From NCBI GenBank assembly GCA_031384695.1, contig JANNAV010000204.1:1-26453 (forward strand): 26,453 nucleotides of DNA. The letters are read 5' to 3'. Position numbers and translations under genes: made by a program. Shown here piece by piece: positions 7,637 to 15,746 of this stretch (within the stretch, counting starts at the first letter, position 1; each line of letters opens with the position of its first letter). Origin of the DNA: JANNAV01 sp031384695 (GTDB lineage Bacteria; Pseudomonadota; Alphaproteobacteria; Rhodobacterales; Rhodobacteraceae). The notes under the pieces were generated by a model. It saw only the letters and a list, made by a program, of their open reading frames with translations. It had not been told where the DNA came from and searched no databases.

Positions 7637-8511
7637 GAAAAACCGCTGCACGCCGCGATCCGGCCCCCAGCCGCTGGGCCTACCGGATGCAGCGCCTGTG
7701 GCTGACCCCGGTATTTCGGGCGCTGTTCCGCGTTGGCTTGCCTGCGTTCATTTTTGCAGGCTCTATCGGGATCGTGTTGCATAACGAGGCGCGCCGCGCG
7801 GCGCTTTTGCAAGGCTATGTCAACATTCGCGCCCAGTTTGAGGCGCGCCCCGAGTTTCGTGTCGGCATGGTGTCGATTGAGGGTGCCTCAACCGATCTGG
7901 CAGACGCGGTGCGGGCCAAACTGGCGGTCAAACTGCCGCAATCGTCGTTTGCCCTTGATCTGGACGCGTTGCGCGTGAAGGCCGAGGCGCTGGATGCGGT
8001 GGCCTCGGCCGAAGTGCGGGTGCGCACGGGTGGGGTGTTGCAGGTGGTGCTGCAAGAGCGGGTGCCGGCTTTCGTGTGGCGTCAGGCCGACCGTTTGCAA
8101 CTGCTGGATATCACGGGCCACCGGGTGGCGGGCCTGCAATCGCGCGGCGACCGGCCCGATCTGCCGCTGGTGGTGGGCGAGGGCGCCGATCTTGCGGTTG
8201 GCGAGGCCAGCGTCATTCTTGATGCCGCTGGCCCGATTGATGCGCGGCTGCGCGGCCTTGTGCGGGTGGGCAACCGGCGCTGGGATCTGGTGCTGGACCG
8301 CGATCAGCGGATCATGCTGCCCGCGACCGAGCCGGTGGCGGCGCTGGAGCGGCTGCTGGCGCTTGATCAGGCCGACAAGCTGCTTGACCGCGATATCCTG
8401 ACGATTGATCTGCGCAACGCCCAGCGCCCGGTGCTGCGCCTTGCGCCTTTCGCTTTGGCAGAAACCCGCCGCGCCCGCGGTATTTTGACGATTTCGGAGA
8501 ATGACCTATGA
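7624..8511 (+). CDS. ftsQ: Cell division protein FtsQ
   Basis: FtsQ is a bitopic inner-membrane protein that links early and late divisome proteins through a periplasmic POTRA domain. The 295-residue product has a basic cytoplasmic N-terminus, one membrane segment near residues 38-53 (LPAFIFAGSIGIVL), a POTRA domain near 77-145 (FRVGMVSIEGASTDLADAV onward), and the beta domain with VVLQERVPAFVWR. The start at 7624 has GGAGG eight bases upstream and gives the usual MQ-DPAPSRWAYR type N-terminus; a start at 7597 would lie deeper inside ddl. The stop overlaps the ftsA start by ATGA. Confidence 0.94.
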   Translation: MQSLGKTAARRDPAPSRWAYRMQRLWLTPVFRALFRVGLPAFIFAGSIGIVLHNEARRAALLQGYVNIRAQFEARPEFRVGMVSIEGASTDLADAVRAKLAVKLPQSSFALDLDALRVKAEALDAVASAEVRVRTGGVLQVVLQERVPAFVWRQADRLQLLDITGHRVAGLQSRGDRPDLPLVVGEGADLAVGEASVILDAAGPIDARLRGLVRVGNRRWDLVLDRDQRIMLPATEPVAALERLLALDQADKLLDRDILTIDLRNAQRPVLRLAPFALAETRRARGILTISENDL

Positions 8512-9842
8512 CCGACCTGTATCAGTCTCAACGTGCCATGCGTCACATGCGCCGCGCCGCCATGCAGCGGGGCGTAATCGCCATTCTGGATGTGGGCACC
8601 TCGAAAATCGCCTGTCTGGTGCTGCGGTTTGACGGTTTTGAGCCGCAGCGCGACGAGGGGGGGGTGGGCCCGATGGCGGGGCAATCCTCGTTCCGGGTGA
8701 TCGGGGCTGCTACCACCCGGTCGCGCGGGGTGCGGTTTGGCGAGATTGCGGTGATGAACGAGACCGAACGCGCCATCCGCACGGCGGTGCAGGCGGCGCA
8801 AAAGATGGCGGCGGTGCGGGTGGATCATGTGATCGCCTGTTTTTCCGGCGCTGAACCGCGCAGCTATGGCCTTGCGGGCGAGTGGGATTTGCAGGATTCG
8901 GTGGTGACGGAACAGGACGTGGCGCGCGTGATGGCGGCCTGCGATGTGCCCGATATCGGCGACGGGCGCGAGGTATTGCACGCGCAGCCGGTGAACTTCG
9001 CGCTGGATCACCGCACCGGCCTTGGCGATCCGCGCGGCCAGATCGGCAACCGGCTGGCCTGCGATCTGCATATGCTGTCGGTGGATGCTTCGGTGGTGCA
9101 GAACCTGCTTTACTGCATCAAGCGCTGCGATCTGGAACTGGCGGGCATCGCCTCGTCGGCCTATGCGGCGGGGATATCCAGCCTTGTGGAAGACGAGCAG
9201 GAACTGGGGGCCGCCTGCATCGATATGGGCGGTGGTGCGACCGGGCTGTCGATTTTCATGAAAAAGCACATGATCTATGCCGATTCTGTGCGGATGGGCG
9301 GCGATCACGTAACCTCGGACATCTCCAAAGGCCTGCAAGTGCCGCTGGTGGTGGCCGAGCGGATCAAGACCAAGCACGGCGGGGTTTATGCCACCGGCAT
9401 GGACGACCGCGAGATGATCGAGACCGGCGGCGATTCCGGCGATTGGGAAAAAGACCGCCGCCAGTTCAGCCGGACGGAACTGATCGGCATCATGCGACCG
9501 CGGGTTGAGGAAATTCTGGAAGAGGTGCGCCAGAGGCTTGATGTGGCGGGCTTTGACAGCCTGCCAAGCCAGCAGATCGTGCTGACGGGGGGTGCAAGCC
9601 AGATCCCCGGCCTTGACGGGCTGGCCAGCCGTATTCTGGGCCAGAGGGTGCGGATGGGGCGGCCTTTGCGCGTGCAGGGCCTGCCACAAGCCGCCACCGG
9701 CCCCGCGTTTTCGGGTGCCGTGGGGCTTTGCCTGTTCGCCGCACACCCGCAGGACGAATGGTGGGATTTCGACATTCCGACCGAACGCTATCCGGCGCGA
9801 TCCCTGAAAAGGGCGTACAGATGGTTCAAAGATAATTGGTGA
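8508..9842 (+). CDS. ftsA: Cell division protein FtsA
   Basis: FtsA is an actin-fold ATPase that tethers FtsZ filaments to the inner membrane. The 444-residue product has the phosphate-1 motif AILDVGTSKIACLVLRF, the phosphate-2 region CIDMGGGATGLSIF, the adenosine motif VLTGGASQIPGL, and a C-terminal amphipathic membrane-targeting helix in LKRAYRWFKDNW. It is coupled to ftsQ by a 4-base overlap. A 219-base gap with promoter-like signals separates it from ftsZ. Confidence 0.96.
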   Translation: MTDLYQSQRAMRHMRRAAMQRGVIAILDVGTSKIACLVLRFDGFEPQRDEGGVGPMAGQSSFRVIGAATTRSRGVRFGEIAVMNETERAIRTAVQAAQKMAAVRVDHVIACFSGAEPRSYGLAGEWDLQDSVVTEQDVARVMAACDVPDIGDGREVLHAQPVNFALDHRTGLGDPRGQIGNRLACDLHMLSVDASVVQNLLYCIKRCDLELAGIASSAYAAGISSLVEDEQELGAACIDMGGGATGLSIFMKKHMIYADSVRMGGDHVTSDISKGLQVPLVVAERIKTKHGGVYATGMDDREMIETGGDSGDWEKDRRQFSRTELIGIMRPRVEEILEEVRQRLDVAGFDSLPSQQIVLTGGASQIPGLDGLASRILGQRVRMGRPLRVQGLPQAATGPAFSGAVGLCLFAAHPQDEWWDFDIPTERYPARSLKRAYRWFKDNW

Positions 9843-9890
9843 TACGCTACATGCAGCAACTTTGCCGAAATACAGCGGCAAACCGCGATG

Positions 9891-9965
9891 TTTTCCCCAC
9901 ATACGGTGAAAATTGTGACTTTTTTTCGTGACCTTGGCGCAGTCTGTGGATAGAATCGGGGATAA
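9891..9965 (+). promoter_or_regulatory. Probable ftsZ promoter with GANTC and DnaA-like sites
   Basis: A promoter-like pair is seen: GTGACC (9928-9933), 17 bases, TAGAAT (9951-9956). The -10 overlaps a GAATC (9953-9957), the methylation target of the CcrM enzyme, and a TGTGGATAG (9945-9953), one mismatch from the DnaA box read on the other strand. Two further partial DnaA-box-like sequences lie at 9892-9901 (TTTCCCCACA) and 9958-9965 (GGGGATAA). A second GAATC is at 10070-10074 inside ftsZ. In Caulobacter ftsZ is controlled by CcrM methylation, DnaA and CtrA; the same logic here is inference. Confidence 0.4.
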
Positions 9966-10061
9966 CTCGGCCTTCACGCGCTTCGGGACAGGCAACGGAA
10001 CAGACCGGGACGGAACATGGCGGCACGGATCGCTTAACAACGATAAACAGGCGGACAGGTA

Positions 10062-11699
10062 ATGACATTGAATCTGACGGTGACTTCGCAGCGTGAAGAG
10101 CTGAAGCCGCGCATCACGGTGTTCGGTGTGGGCGGGGCCGGTGGCAACGCGGTCAACAACATGATCGACCAGAACCTTGAGGGGGTCGAGTTTGTGGTGG
10201 CCAATACCGATGCGCAGGCTTTGCAGCAAAGTCGGGCGGCCTCGAAGATCCAGATGGGCCTGAAGGTGACGGAGGGGCTCGGCGCGGGGGCGCGGCCCTC
10301 GGTGGGGGCGGCGGCGGCCGAGGAAACCATCGAAGAGATCGTCGATCATTTGGCGGGCGCGCATATGTGCTTTATCACTGCTGGGATGGGCGGCGGCACC
10401 GGCACCGGGGCTGCCCCGATCATCGCGCAAGCGGCGCGTGAGTTGGGCGTACTGACGGTGGGGGTGGTGACGAAACCCTTCCAGTTTGAGGGCAACAAGC
10501 GGATGAAGCAGGCCGAAGACGGCATTGCGGCGCTGCAAAAGGTGGTCGATACCCTGATCATCATACCCAATCAGAACCTGTTCCGTCTGGCGAACGAGCG
10601 CACCACCTTTACCGAAGCCTTCGCGCTGGCCGATGACGTGCTTTATCAGGGCGTCAAGGGGGTGACCGATCTGATGGTGCGCCCTGGCCTGATCAACCTC
10701 GATTTTGCCGATGTTCGCGCGGTGATGGACGAGATGGGCAAGGCGATGATGGGCACCGGCGAGGCTTCGGGTGAAAACCGCGCGGTGCAGGCGGCTGAGA
10801 AGGCCATTGCCAACCCGCTTCTGGACGAGATCAGCCTGCACGGCGCCAAGGGCGTGCTGATCAACATCACCGGCGGCTATGATCTGACCCTGTTCGAACT
10901 GGACGAGGCCGCCAATATCATCCGCGAAAAGGTTGATCCCGACGCCAATATCATCGTCGGCTCTACCCTTGATGTGACGATGGAAGGCACGTTGCGGGTT
11001 TCGGTGGTGGCGACCGGCATTGATGTGAACCAAAGCCGGGCCGATGCGCCTGTCACCCGCCGCTCGATGGCGGCACCTTTGCAGGCCACATTCTCGACCC
11101 CCGCACCCGAACCGAGGCGTGAAGCGCCGGTTTCGGTTTCGGCAGTTTCGGTGTCTCCGGTGGCAAAACCGGTTCAGTTGCCGCCAGCAGCCCCTGCGCC
11201 CAGCCTGTTTGATGCAGCCGAAGCATCGTCGCATGATTACATCGCCGACCTTGAGCCTGAGGACGAGGTGATGGAGGATGATCTGCCCGCCCCTGCCTAT
11301 CGCCCGGCCCCGGTGCAGCAGCAACGCGCAGCACCGCCTGCCAGCCTTGATGCGGATGCGGCCAGTTTCGTGGCCCCACGTCCGCGCGCGCCTGGCACCC
11401 CTTCGCCCGAAGCGCTAGCGCGGTTGCAGGCCGCCGTGCGCAAATCGCCGGTTCCCGCGCAAGCGATGCCCCAGACCACCCGCACCGCCGCACCGGCAGC
11501 CAAAGCCGCCGAGCGGCCGCGTTTCGGCATCGGCAGCCTGATCAACCGGATGGCCGGTGGCCATGCCGAACCCGCAGCCGAGCGGCCACAACCCAGCCGT
11601 CAGCAGCCGCCCGTAACTGCCTATGACGACGAGCCCGAACTTTCGGCGGATCAGGAGCGGATCGAGATTCCCGCCTTTCTGCGCCGTCAGGCGAACTGA
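10062..11699 (+). CDS. ftsZ: Cell division GTPase FtsZ
   Basis: FtsZ is the tubulin-like GTPase that forms the cytokinetic Z ring. In the 545-residue product the GTPase core (about 1-325) has FGVGGAGGNAVNNM (21-34), the tubulin signature GGGTGTG (110-116), and the T7-loop region NLDFADVRAVM. Residues about 330-525 form a long Pro/Ala/Arg-rich disordered linker, much longer than in E. coli, whose whole protein is 383 residues. The conserved C-terminal peptide ends in IEIPAFLRRQAN and binds FtsA and other partners. Long linkers are usual in alphaproteobacteria. AGGCGG lies seven bases before the ATG. The gene has its own probable promoter and a terminator right after it. Confidence 0.98.
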   Translation: MTLNLTVTSQREELKPRITVFGVGGAGGNAVNNMIDQNLEGVEFVVANTDAQALQQSRAASKIQMGLKVTEGLGAGARPSVGAAAAEETIEEIVDHLAGAHMCFITAGMGGGTGTGAAPIIAQAARELGVLTVGVVTKPFQFEGNKRMKQAEDGIAALQKVVDTLIIIPNQNLFRLANERTTFTEAFALADDVLYQGVKGVTDLMVRPGLINLDFADVRAVMDEMGKAMMGTGEASGENRAVQAAEKAIANPLLDEISLHGAKGVLINITGGYDLTLFELDEAANIIREKVDPDANIIVGSTLDVTMEGTLRVSVVATGIDVNQSRADAPVTRRSMAAPLQATFSTPAPEPRREAPVSVSAVSVSPVAKPVQLPPAAPAPSLFDAAEASSHDYIADLEPEDEVMEDDLPAPAYRPAPVQQQRAAPPASLDADAASFVAPRPRAPGTPSPEALARLQAAVRKSPVPAQAMPQTTRTAAPAAKAAERPRFGIGSLINRMAGGHAEPAAERPQPSRQQPPVTAYDDEPELSADQERIEIPAFLRRQAN

Positions 11700-11720
11700 G
11701 CCGGGGACGCATCTTATGGC

Positions 11721-11747
11721 AAAAGCCCGGTAGTGCCGGGCTTTTTT
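11721..11747 (+). terminator. Intrinsic terminator of ftsZ
   Basis: AAAAGCCCGG (11721-11730) and CCGGGCTTTT (11736-11745) form a perfect 10-bp stem around a 5-base loop, followed by a run of T. It lies 22 bases after the ftsZ stop codon and closes the dcw transcript. Confidence 0.9.
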
Positions 11748-11772
11748 CATTTCAATTCAATCTCTTAGCCAG

Positions 11773-11787
11773 TTAATTTTCTGTTAC
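11773..11787 (+). promoter_or_regulatory. CtrA-like site upstream of lpxC
   Basis: TTAA, seven bases, TTAC matches the CtrA full-site consensus TTAA-N7-TTAA at seven of eight positions. It lies about 100 bases before the lpxC start. A TTGACG at 11814-11819 could be a -35 box, but I see no good -10 partner. CtrA is the cell-cycle response regulator of alphaproteobacteria. The match is short, so chance is possible. Confidence 0.3.
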
Positions 11788-11846
11788 ACTTGGTCACAAA
11801 CTGTGAGTTGAGCTTGACGCTTCAACGGCTTACGTAGAGGTCAATC

Positions 11847-11866
11847 CAAAGCTTGGGGAAGCTTTG
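11847..11866 (+). promoter_or_regulatory. Perfect hairpin in the lpxC leader
   Basis: CAAAGCTT (11847-11854) pairs exactly with AAGCTTTG (11859-11866) around a GGGG loop. It lies 22 bases before the lpxC start codon and about ten bases before its ribosome-binding site, with no T run after it. A leader structure affecting translation is possible but unproven. Confidence 0.45.
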
Positions 11867-11888
11867 CCACCGACCATGAGGCCTGCCG

Positions 11889-12809
11889 TTGCAAAATACG
11901 TTGTCATCATCTGTACGCTTTACCGGCCGCGGGCTTCATTCCGGCGCGCCTGTCAGCATGACCGTAAAGCCTGCGCCCGCCGATCATGGCATCTGGTTTC
12001 GCCGCATGGATGTCGCGCAGGGTGACGCCTTGGTGCCCGCCGTCTGGACCGCCGTTAAATCGGCCAAGCTGTGCACCCTGATCGCCAATGCCGATGGCGT
12101 GAGCGTATCCACCATCGAACACCTGATGGCAGCCCTTGCAGGTTGCGCCATCCAGAACGCCCTGATCGAGATCAGCGGCCCCGAAGTGCCGATTCTTGAC
12201 GGCTCGGCCATGCCGTTTGTCGAAGGTTTCTTGTCGGTTGGCATTCAGCCGCAGAACGCATCGGTGCGCGCCATCCGGGTGTTGAAAACCGTGGAAGTGC
12301 GCGACGGCGAAGCCTTGGCCCGGCTGGAGCCCTCGGAAATGCTGGAGATAAATTTCAGCATCAATTTCAGTGATGCCGCGATTGGCAAGCAGGTGAAGTC
12401 GCTCAACATGGCCAATGGCGCCTTTGTGCGCGAACTGTCCGATAGCCGCACCTTCTGCCGCAATTCGGATGTGATCGCGATGCAAAAGCGCGGTCTTGCC
12501 CTTGGCGGAACGCTGGAAAACGCGGTGGTGTTCGATGGTGACCAGATCCTGAACCCCGGTGGCCTGCGCCATTCGGATGAACCTGTGCGCCATAAGATGT
12601 TGGACGCATTGGGAGATCTGGCTTTGGCGGGGGGGCCGGTGTTGGGCCGCTATACCGGCATTCGGGCGGGCCACGCCCTGACCAACCGCTTGCTGCGCGC
12701 GCTTTTTGCCACCCCCGGCGCGTGGCGGATTGACGATTGTTCGGCCCTGACCGGCGGTAAGCTGCCGGGGGTTGGCGTGCATCAGGACGATCTGCCCGCA
12801 CGGCACTAA
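11889..12809 (+). CDS. lpxC: UDP-3-O-acyl-N-acetylglucosamine deacetylase LpxC
   Basis: LpxC is the zinc hydrolase that carries out the committed step of lipid A synthesis. The 306-residue product aligns closely with the family: E77 and H78 in the STIEHLMAAL motif, zinc ligands H235 and D239 in HKMLDALGD, and H262 in AGHALTN correspond to E78, H79, H238, D242 and H265 of the E. coli enzyme. The start is a TTG, chosen because MQNTLSSSVRFTGRGLHSG is the expected N-terminus and TGAGG (11877-11881) is seven bases upstream; the ATG at 11876 is out of frame. A TTG start limits translation, which suits an enzyme whose level must be kept low. Confidence 0.96.
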   Translation: MQNTLSSSVRFTGRGLHSGAPVSMTVKPAPADHGIWFRRMDVAQGDALVPAVWTAVKSAKLCTLIANADGVSVSTIEHLMAALAGCAIQNALIEISGPEVPILDGSAMPFVEGFLSVGIQPQNASVRAIRVLKTVEVRDGEALARLEPSEMLEINFSINFSDAAIGKQVKSLNMANGAFVRELSDSRTFCRNSDVIAMQKRGLALGGTLENAVVFDGDQILNPGGLRHSDEPVRHKMLDALGDLALAGGPVLGRYTGIRAGHALTNRLLRALFATPGAWRIDDCSALTGGKLPGVGVHQDDLPARH

Positions 12810-12838
12810 GCCCCATGCATTTTGTGATGAAAGCCGTT

Positions 12839-12867
12839 TTGCCTACCGGATTTATCTGTGCTAGGGA
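12839..12867 (+). promoter_or_regulatory. Possible promoter for bamD-recN
   Basis: TTGCCT (12839-12844) and TAGGGA (12862-12867) are separated by 17 bases in the lpxC-bamD gap. The -10 is poor, so this is only a candidate; transcription may simply continue from lpxC. Confidence 0.3.
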
Positions 12868-12936
12868 TGGCGCAAGAGCAGCCGACGCGCGCCCTCGTCG
12901 GGTGGTCGTTGATGCGTCAAACAGGATAGACGAGTG

Positions 12937-13785
12937 ATGGGTGGCGGAAACTTGGGGCTTGTGCGGGCTATCGGCATGGCGCTTGTCGTTGTTCTGCTGG
13001 CCTCGTGCTCGGGCGGGCGTGAAGAAGAAAAAGTCAGCCTCGAAAATCAAACCGCCGAACAGATTTACAAGCGCGGCGAGTTATCGCTTGAAACCACCAA
13101 GAAACCTGAAGATGCGCTGTTTTATTTTCAGGAAGTGGAGCGGCTTTATCCCTATTCCGAATGGGCCAAGCGCGCGCTGATCATGCAAACCTATGCGCTG
13201 CATCAGGACAAGCAATACGAGGAGGCGCGCCTTGCCGCCCAGCGATATCTTGAGTTTTATCCCGGCGATGAGGATGCGGCCTATGCGCAATATCTGATGG
13301 CGCTGTCGTATTATGACCAGATCGACGAGGTTGGCCGGGATCAGGGCCTGACATTCCAGGCGTTGCAATCGCTGCGGGTGGTGATCGAGACCTACCCGAA
13401 TTCCGAATACGCCAAGTCTGCGGTTCTGAAATTCGACCTGGCCTTCGATCAGTTGGCCGCGAAAGAGATGGAAATCGGGCGTTACTATCTGAAACGCAAG
13501 AATTATGCCGCCTCGATCAACCGGTTCCGCACGGTTGTGCAGGATTTCCAGACCACCTCGCACACGCCGGAGGCGTTGCACCGTCTGGTGGAGGCCTATC
13601 TGGCGCTTGGCCTGACCGACGAGGCGCAGACCGCAGGCGCGATCCTTGGGCATAACTTTCAGTCCAGCCCGTTTTATGACGACAGTTTCCGTTTGCTGAA
13701 GGGCCGTGGTTTGTTGCCCGAGCCGAAAGGCAGCGGCTGGTTGGCGACGGTTTACCGGCAAATGATCAAGGGCGAATGGCTGTAA
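12937..13785 (+). CDS. bamD: Outer membrane assembly lipoprotein BamD
   Basis: BamD is an essential lipoprotein of the BAM complex, which inserts beta-barrel proteins into the outer membrane. The product (282 residues) has a signal peptide ending in the lipobox LLASC, with the lipidated cysteine at residue 24 from this start. It then has TPR-like repeats from about residue 40 to 240 (AEQIYKRGELSLET, ALFYFQEVERLYPYSEWAKRA, QRYLEFYPGDEDAAYAQYLM, RVVIETYPNSEYAKSAV), the typical BamD/ComL pattern. A GTG one codon upstream (12934) is an equally possible start; AGGA at 12923-12926 serves both. It lies in the standard lpxC-bamD-recN order. Confidence 0.94.
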   Translation: MGGGNLGLVRAIGMALVVVLLASCSGGREEEKVSLENQTAEQIYKRGELSLETTKKPEDALFYFQEVERLYPYSEWAKRALIMQTYALHQDKQYEEARLAAQRYLEFYPGDEDAAYAQYLMALSYYDQIDEVGRDQGLTFQALQSLRVVIETYPNSEYAKSAVLKFDLAFDQLAAKEMEIGRYYLKRKNYAASINRFRTVVQDFQTTSHTPEALHRLVEAYLALGLTDEAQTAGAILGHNFQSSPFYDDSFRLLKGRGLLPEPKGSGWLATVYRQMIKGEWL

Positions 13786-13830
13786 TGCTGGGGCGGTGCG
13801 CAATCGCGGCGCACCCGGCAGGGGTGTTTC

Positions 13831-15474
13831 ATGCTGCGCTCTCTTGATATTCGCGATGTTCTGATCATCGACCGGCTGAGCCTCGATCTGGGGGCGGGGC
13901 TGAATGTGCTGACCGGAGAGACCGGCGCTGGCAAGTCTATCTTGTTGGATGCATTGGGTTTTGTGCTGGGGTGGCGGGGGCGTGCCGAACTGGTACGCCA
14001 GGGAGCGGCGCAGGGCGAGGTAACGGCCGTGTTCGATCTGCCCGACGGCCACGCTGCGCGGGCGGTGCTGGCCGAAGCGGGGATCGCGGTTGAAGATGAT
14101 CTGATCCTGCGCCGGGTGAACGCGGCTGACGGGCGCAAGACGGCTTATGTCAATGACCGGCGGGTCTCGGGCGAGGTTCTGCGCGATCTGTCCGACACTC
14201 TGGTGGAACTGCACGGCCAGCATGATGACCGGGGTTTGCTGAACCCGCGCGGGCATCGCCGTTTGCTGGATCAGTTTGCAGGCGTTGATACCACGGCTTG
14301 CCGTGCTGCGTGGCGGGCGCGTTCGGGGGCGCGTGATGCGCTGGTGCTGGCCGAAGTGGCGCTTGACCGGGCGCAGGTTGAAGAAGATTACCTGCGCCAT
14401 GCGGTTGCCGAGTTGGACAAACTTGATCCGCAACCCGGCGAAGAGGCGGTGCTTGATGTGCGGCGCCGGGCGATGCAAGGGGCCGAACGTATCCGCGCCG
14501 ATATCGGCCGCGCCGGGGCGGGTATTGGTGCGGCGGGTGCCGAAGGGGGTGTGCGCGATGCGCTGCGCTGGTTGGAGGGCGCCGCAGATCGTGCCGAAGG
14601 GCGGTTGGACGTGGCAATTGCCGCGCTGAACCGGTGCCTGATCGAGATCAGCGATGCGCAGGCCGGTGTTGAGACGTGTCTTCGCCAGTTGGAGTTCAGG
14701 CCGGCCGAACTTGACGGCATCGAAGAGCGGTTGTTCGCGATCCGGGCATTGGCGCGCAAACATGGCGTTCTGCCGGATGATCTGGGTGCTTTTGCGCAAG
14801 AGTTGCGGGCAAGACTGCTGGCGATTGACGGGGGCGCGGCAGGGCTTGCGGCGCTGCGCAGTGCTTTGGCCACAGCCGAGGAAAACTTTGTCCGCGAAGC
14901 CGCCGGTCTGACCCGGACGCGACGTGCGGCCTCTGCGCGGCTTGACGCCGCGATGGCGGCGGAATTGGCACCACTGAAGATGGAACGTGCTGTTTTTGAA
15001 ACAGAAATCACGCTGAGCGACCCCGGCCCGGACGGTGTTGATGCGGTCAGCTTTACGGTTGCAACCAACCCCGGAGCGCCATCGGGGCCGTTGAACCGGA
15101 TTGCCTCGGGTGGTGAGTTGAGCCGCTTTCTGCTGGCGCTTAAAGTGTGCCTGACCGGCGATGTGCCCGGATTGACCCTGATTTTCGATGAAATTGATCG
15201 CGGTGTTGGCGGTGCCACGGCGGATGCGGTGGGACGCAGGCTGAAGGCGCTTTCGCTGCGGGCGCAAGTGCTGGTCGTGACCCATTCACCGCAGGTGGCG
15301 GCTTTGGGGGCACATCACTGGCGGGTTGAAAAGCGCGTTGAAGCGGGGCAGACCCTTTCAACCGTAACCCCGCTGGATATGGCCGAGCGCGTGGAAGAGA
15401 TTGGCAGAATGCTGTCCGCAGACAGTGTTTCCGATGCCGCAAGAGACGCCGCGCGGGCGCTTTTGGCGGGGTGA
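13831..15474 (+). CDS. recN: DNA repair protein RecN
   Basis: RecN is an SMC-like ATPase that acts early in double-strand-break repair. The 547-residue product has Walker A GETGAGKS at 29-36, a central alpha-helical/coiled-coil region (about 150-370), the ABC signature SGGELSRF near 425, and Walker B LIFDEIDRGVGG near 450-462 followed by VVTHSPQVAA. Length is normal. It starts 45 bases after bamD with AGGGG upstream. No SOS (LexA) box was recognised in front of it. Confidence 0.95.
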   Translation: MLRSLDIRDVLIIDRLSLDLGAGLNVLTGETGAGKSILLDALGFVLGWRGRAELVRQGAAQGEVTAVFDLPDGHAARAVLAEAGIAVEDDLILRRVNAADGRKTAYVNDRRVSGEVLRDLSDTLVELHGQHDDRGLLNPRGHRRLLDQFAGVDTTACRAAWRARSGARDALVLAEVALDRAQVEEDYLRHAVAELDKLDPQPGEEAVLDVRRRAMQGAERIRADIGRAGAGIGAAGAEGGVRDALRWLEGAADRAEGRLDVAIAALNRCLIEISDAQAGVETCLRQLEFRPAELDGIEERLFAIRALARKHGVLPDDLGAFAQELRARLLAIDGGAAGLAALRSALATAEENFVREAAGLTRTRRAASARLDAAMAAELAPLKMERAVFETEITLSDPGPDGVDAVSFTVATNPGAPSGPLNRIASGGELSRFLLALKVCLTGDVPGLTLIFDEIDRGVGGATADAVGRRLKALSLRAQVLVVTHSPQVAALGAHHWRVEKRVEAGQTLSTVTPLDMAERVEEIGRMLSADSVSDAARDAARALLAG

Positions 15475-15584
15475 ACGGTGCGAAGGTATGCGCTGGCTGC
15501 ATGGGGGCTTGTCACCAACGGGGCTGGAAGCGACGGGGTTGCAAGGCTAGTTTGGGGGCAGGGAGGTAAACTCGGGAGTTTATC

Positions 15585-15734
15585 ATGCTGAAGCGACTTA
15601 TATCTTATTTCCGGTTGCCGTCGATTGACGGGATCGAGCTTGAATATCTGAACGGCGCGCACAGCAGGCTTAATCTTGAGCATCGCCAGCGCGAGATTGA
15701 CAGTGGCCTGTTTCGTCCGGCCCGGCTTTACTGA
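15585..15734 (+). CDS. 49-residue conserved-looking protein, DUF3563-like
   Basis: This short gene encodes MLKRLISYFRLP, then a charged helix YLNGAHSRLNLEHRQREIDS, and ends GLFRPARLY. The YL-x-A-x-x-x-x-LE-x-R-x-R pattern resembles the small DUF3563 proteins, though the match is by eye. Translation signals are good: GGGAG lies six bases before the ATG, and another GGGAGG is a little further upstream. The function is unknown. It ends 12 bases from the convergent oxidase gene. Confidence 0.6.
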   Translation: MLKRLISYFRLPSIDGIELEYLNGAHSRLNLEHRQREIDSGLFRPARLY

Positions 15735-15746
15735 CGCCATCTGCGG

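Noticed and set aside
8367..11324. A 985-codon open frame on the minus strand opposite ftsQ-ftsA-ftsZ
   Set aside because: It is antisense to well-identified genes, rich in His/Arg/Gly, crosses the ftsA-ftsZ gap, and has no recognisable domain. Long antisense frames are common in GC-rich DNA.
13081..15285. A 734-codon minus-strand open frame opposite bamD-recN
   Set aside because: It spans two clear plus-strand genes with all expected motifs; composition is that of an antisense shadow.
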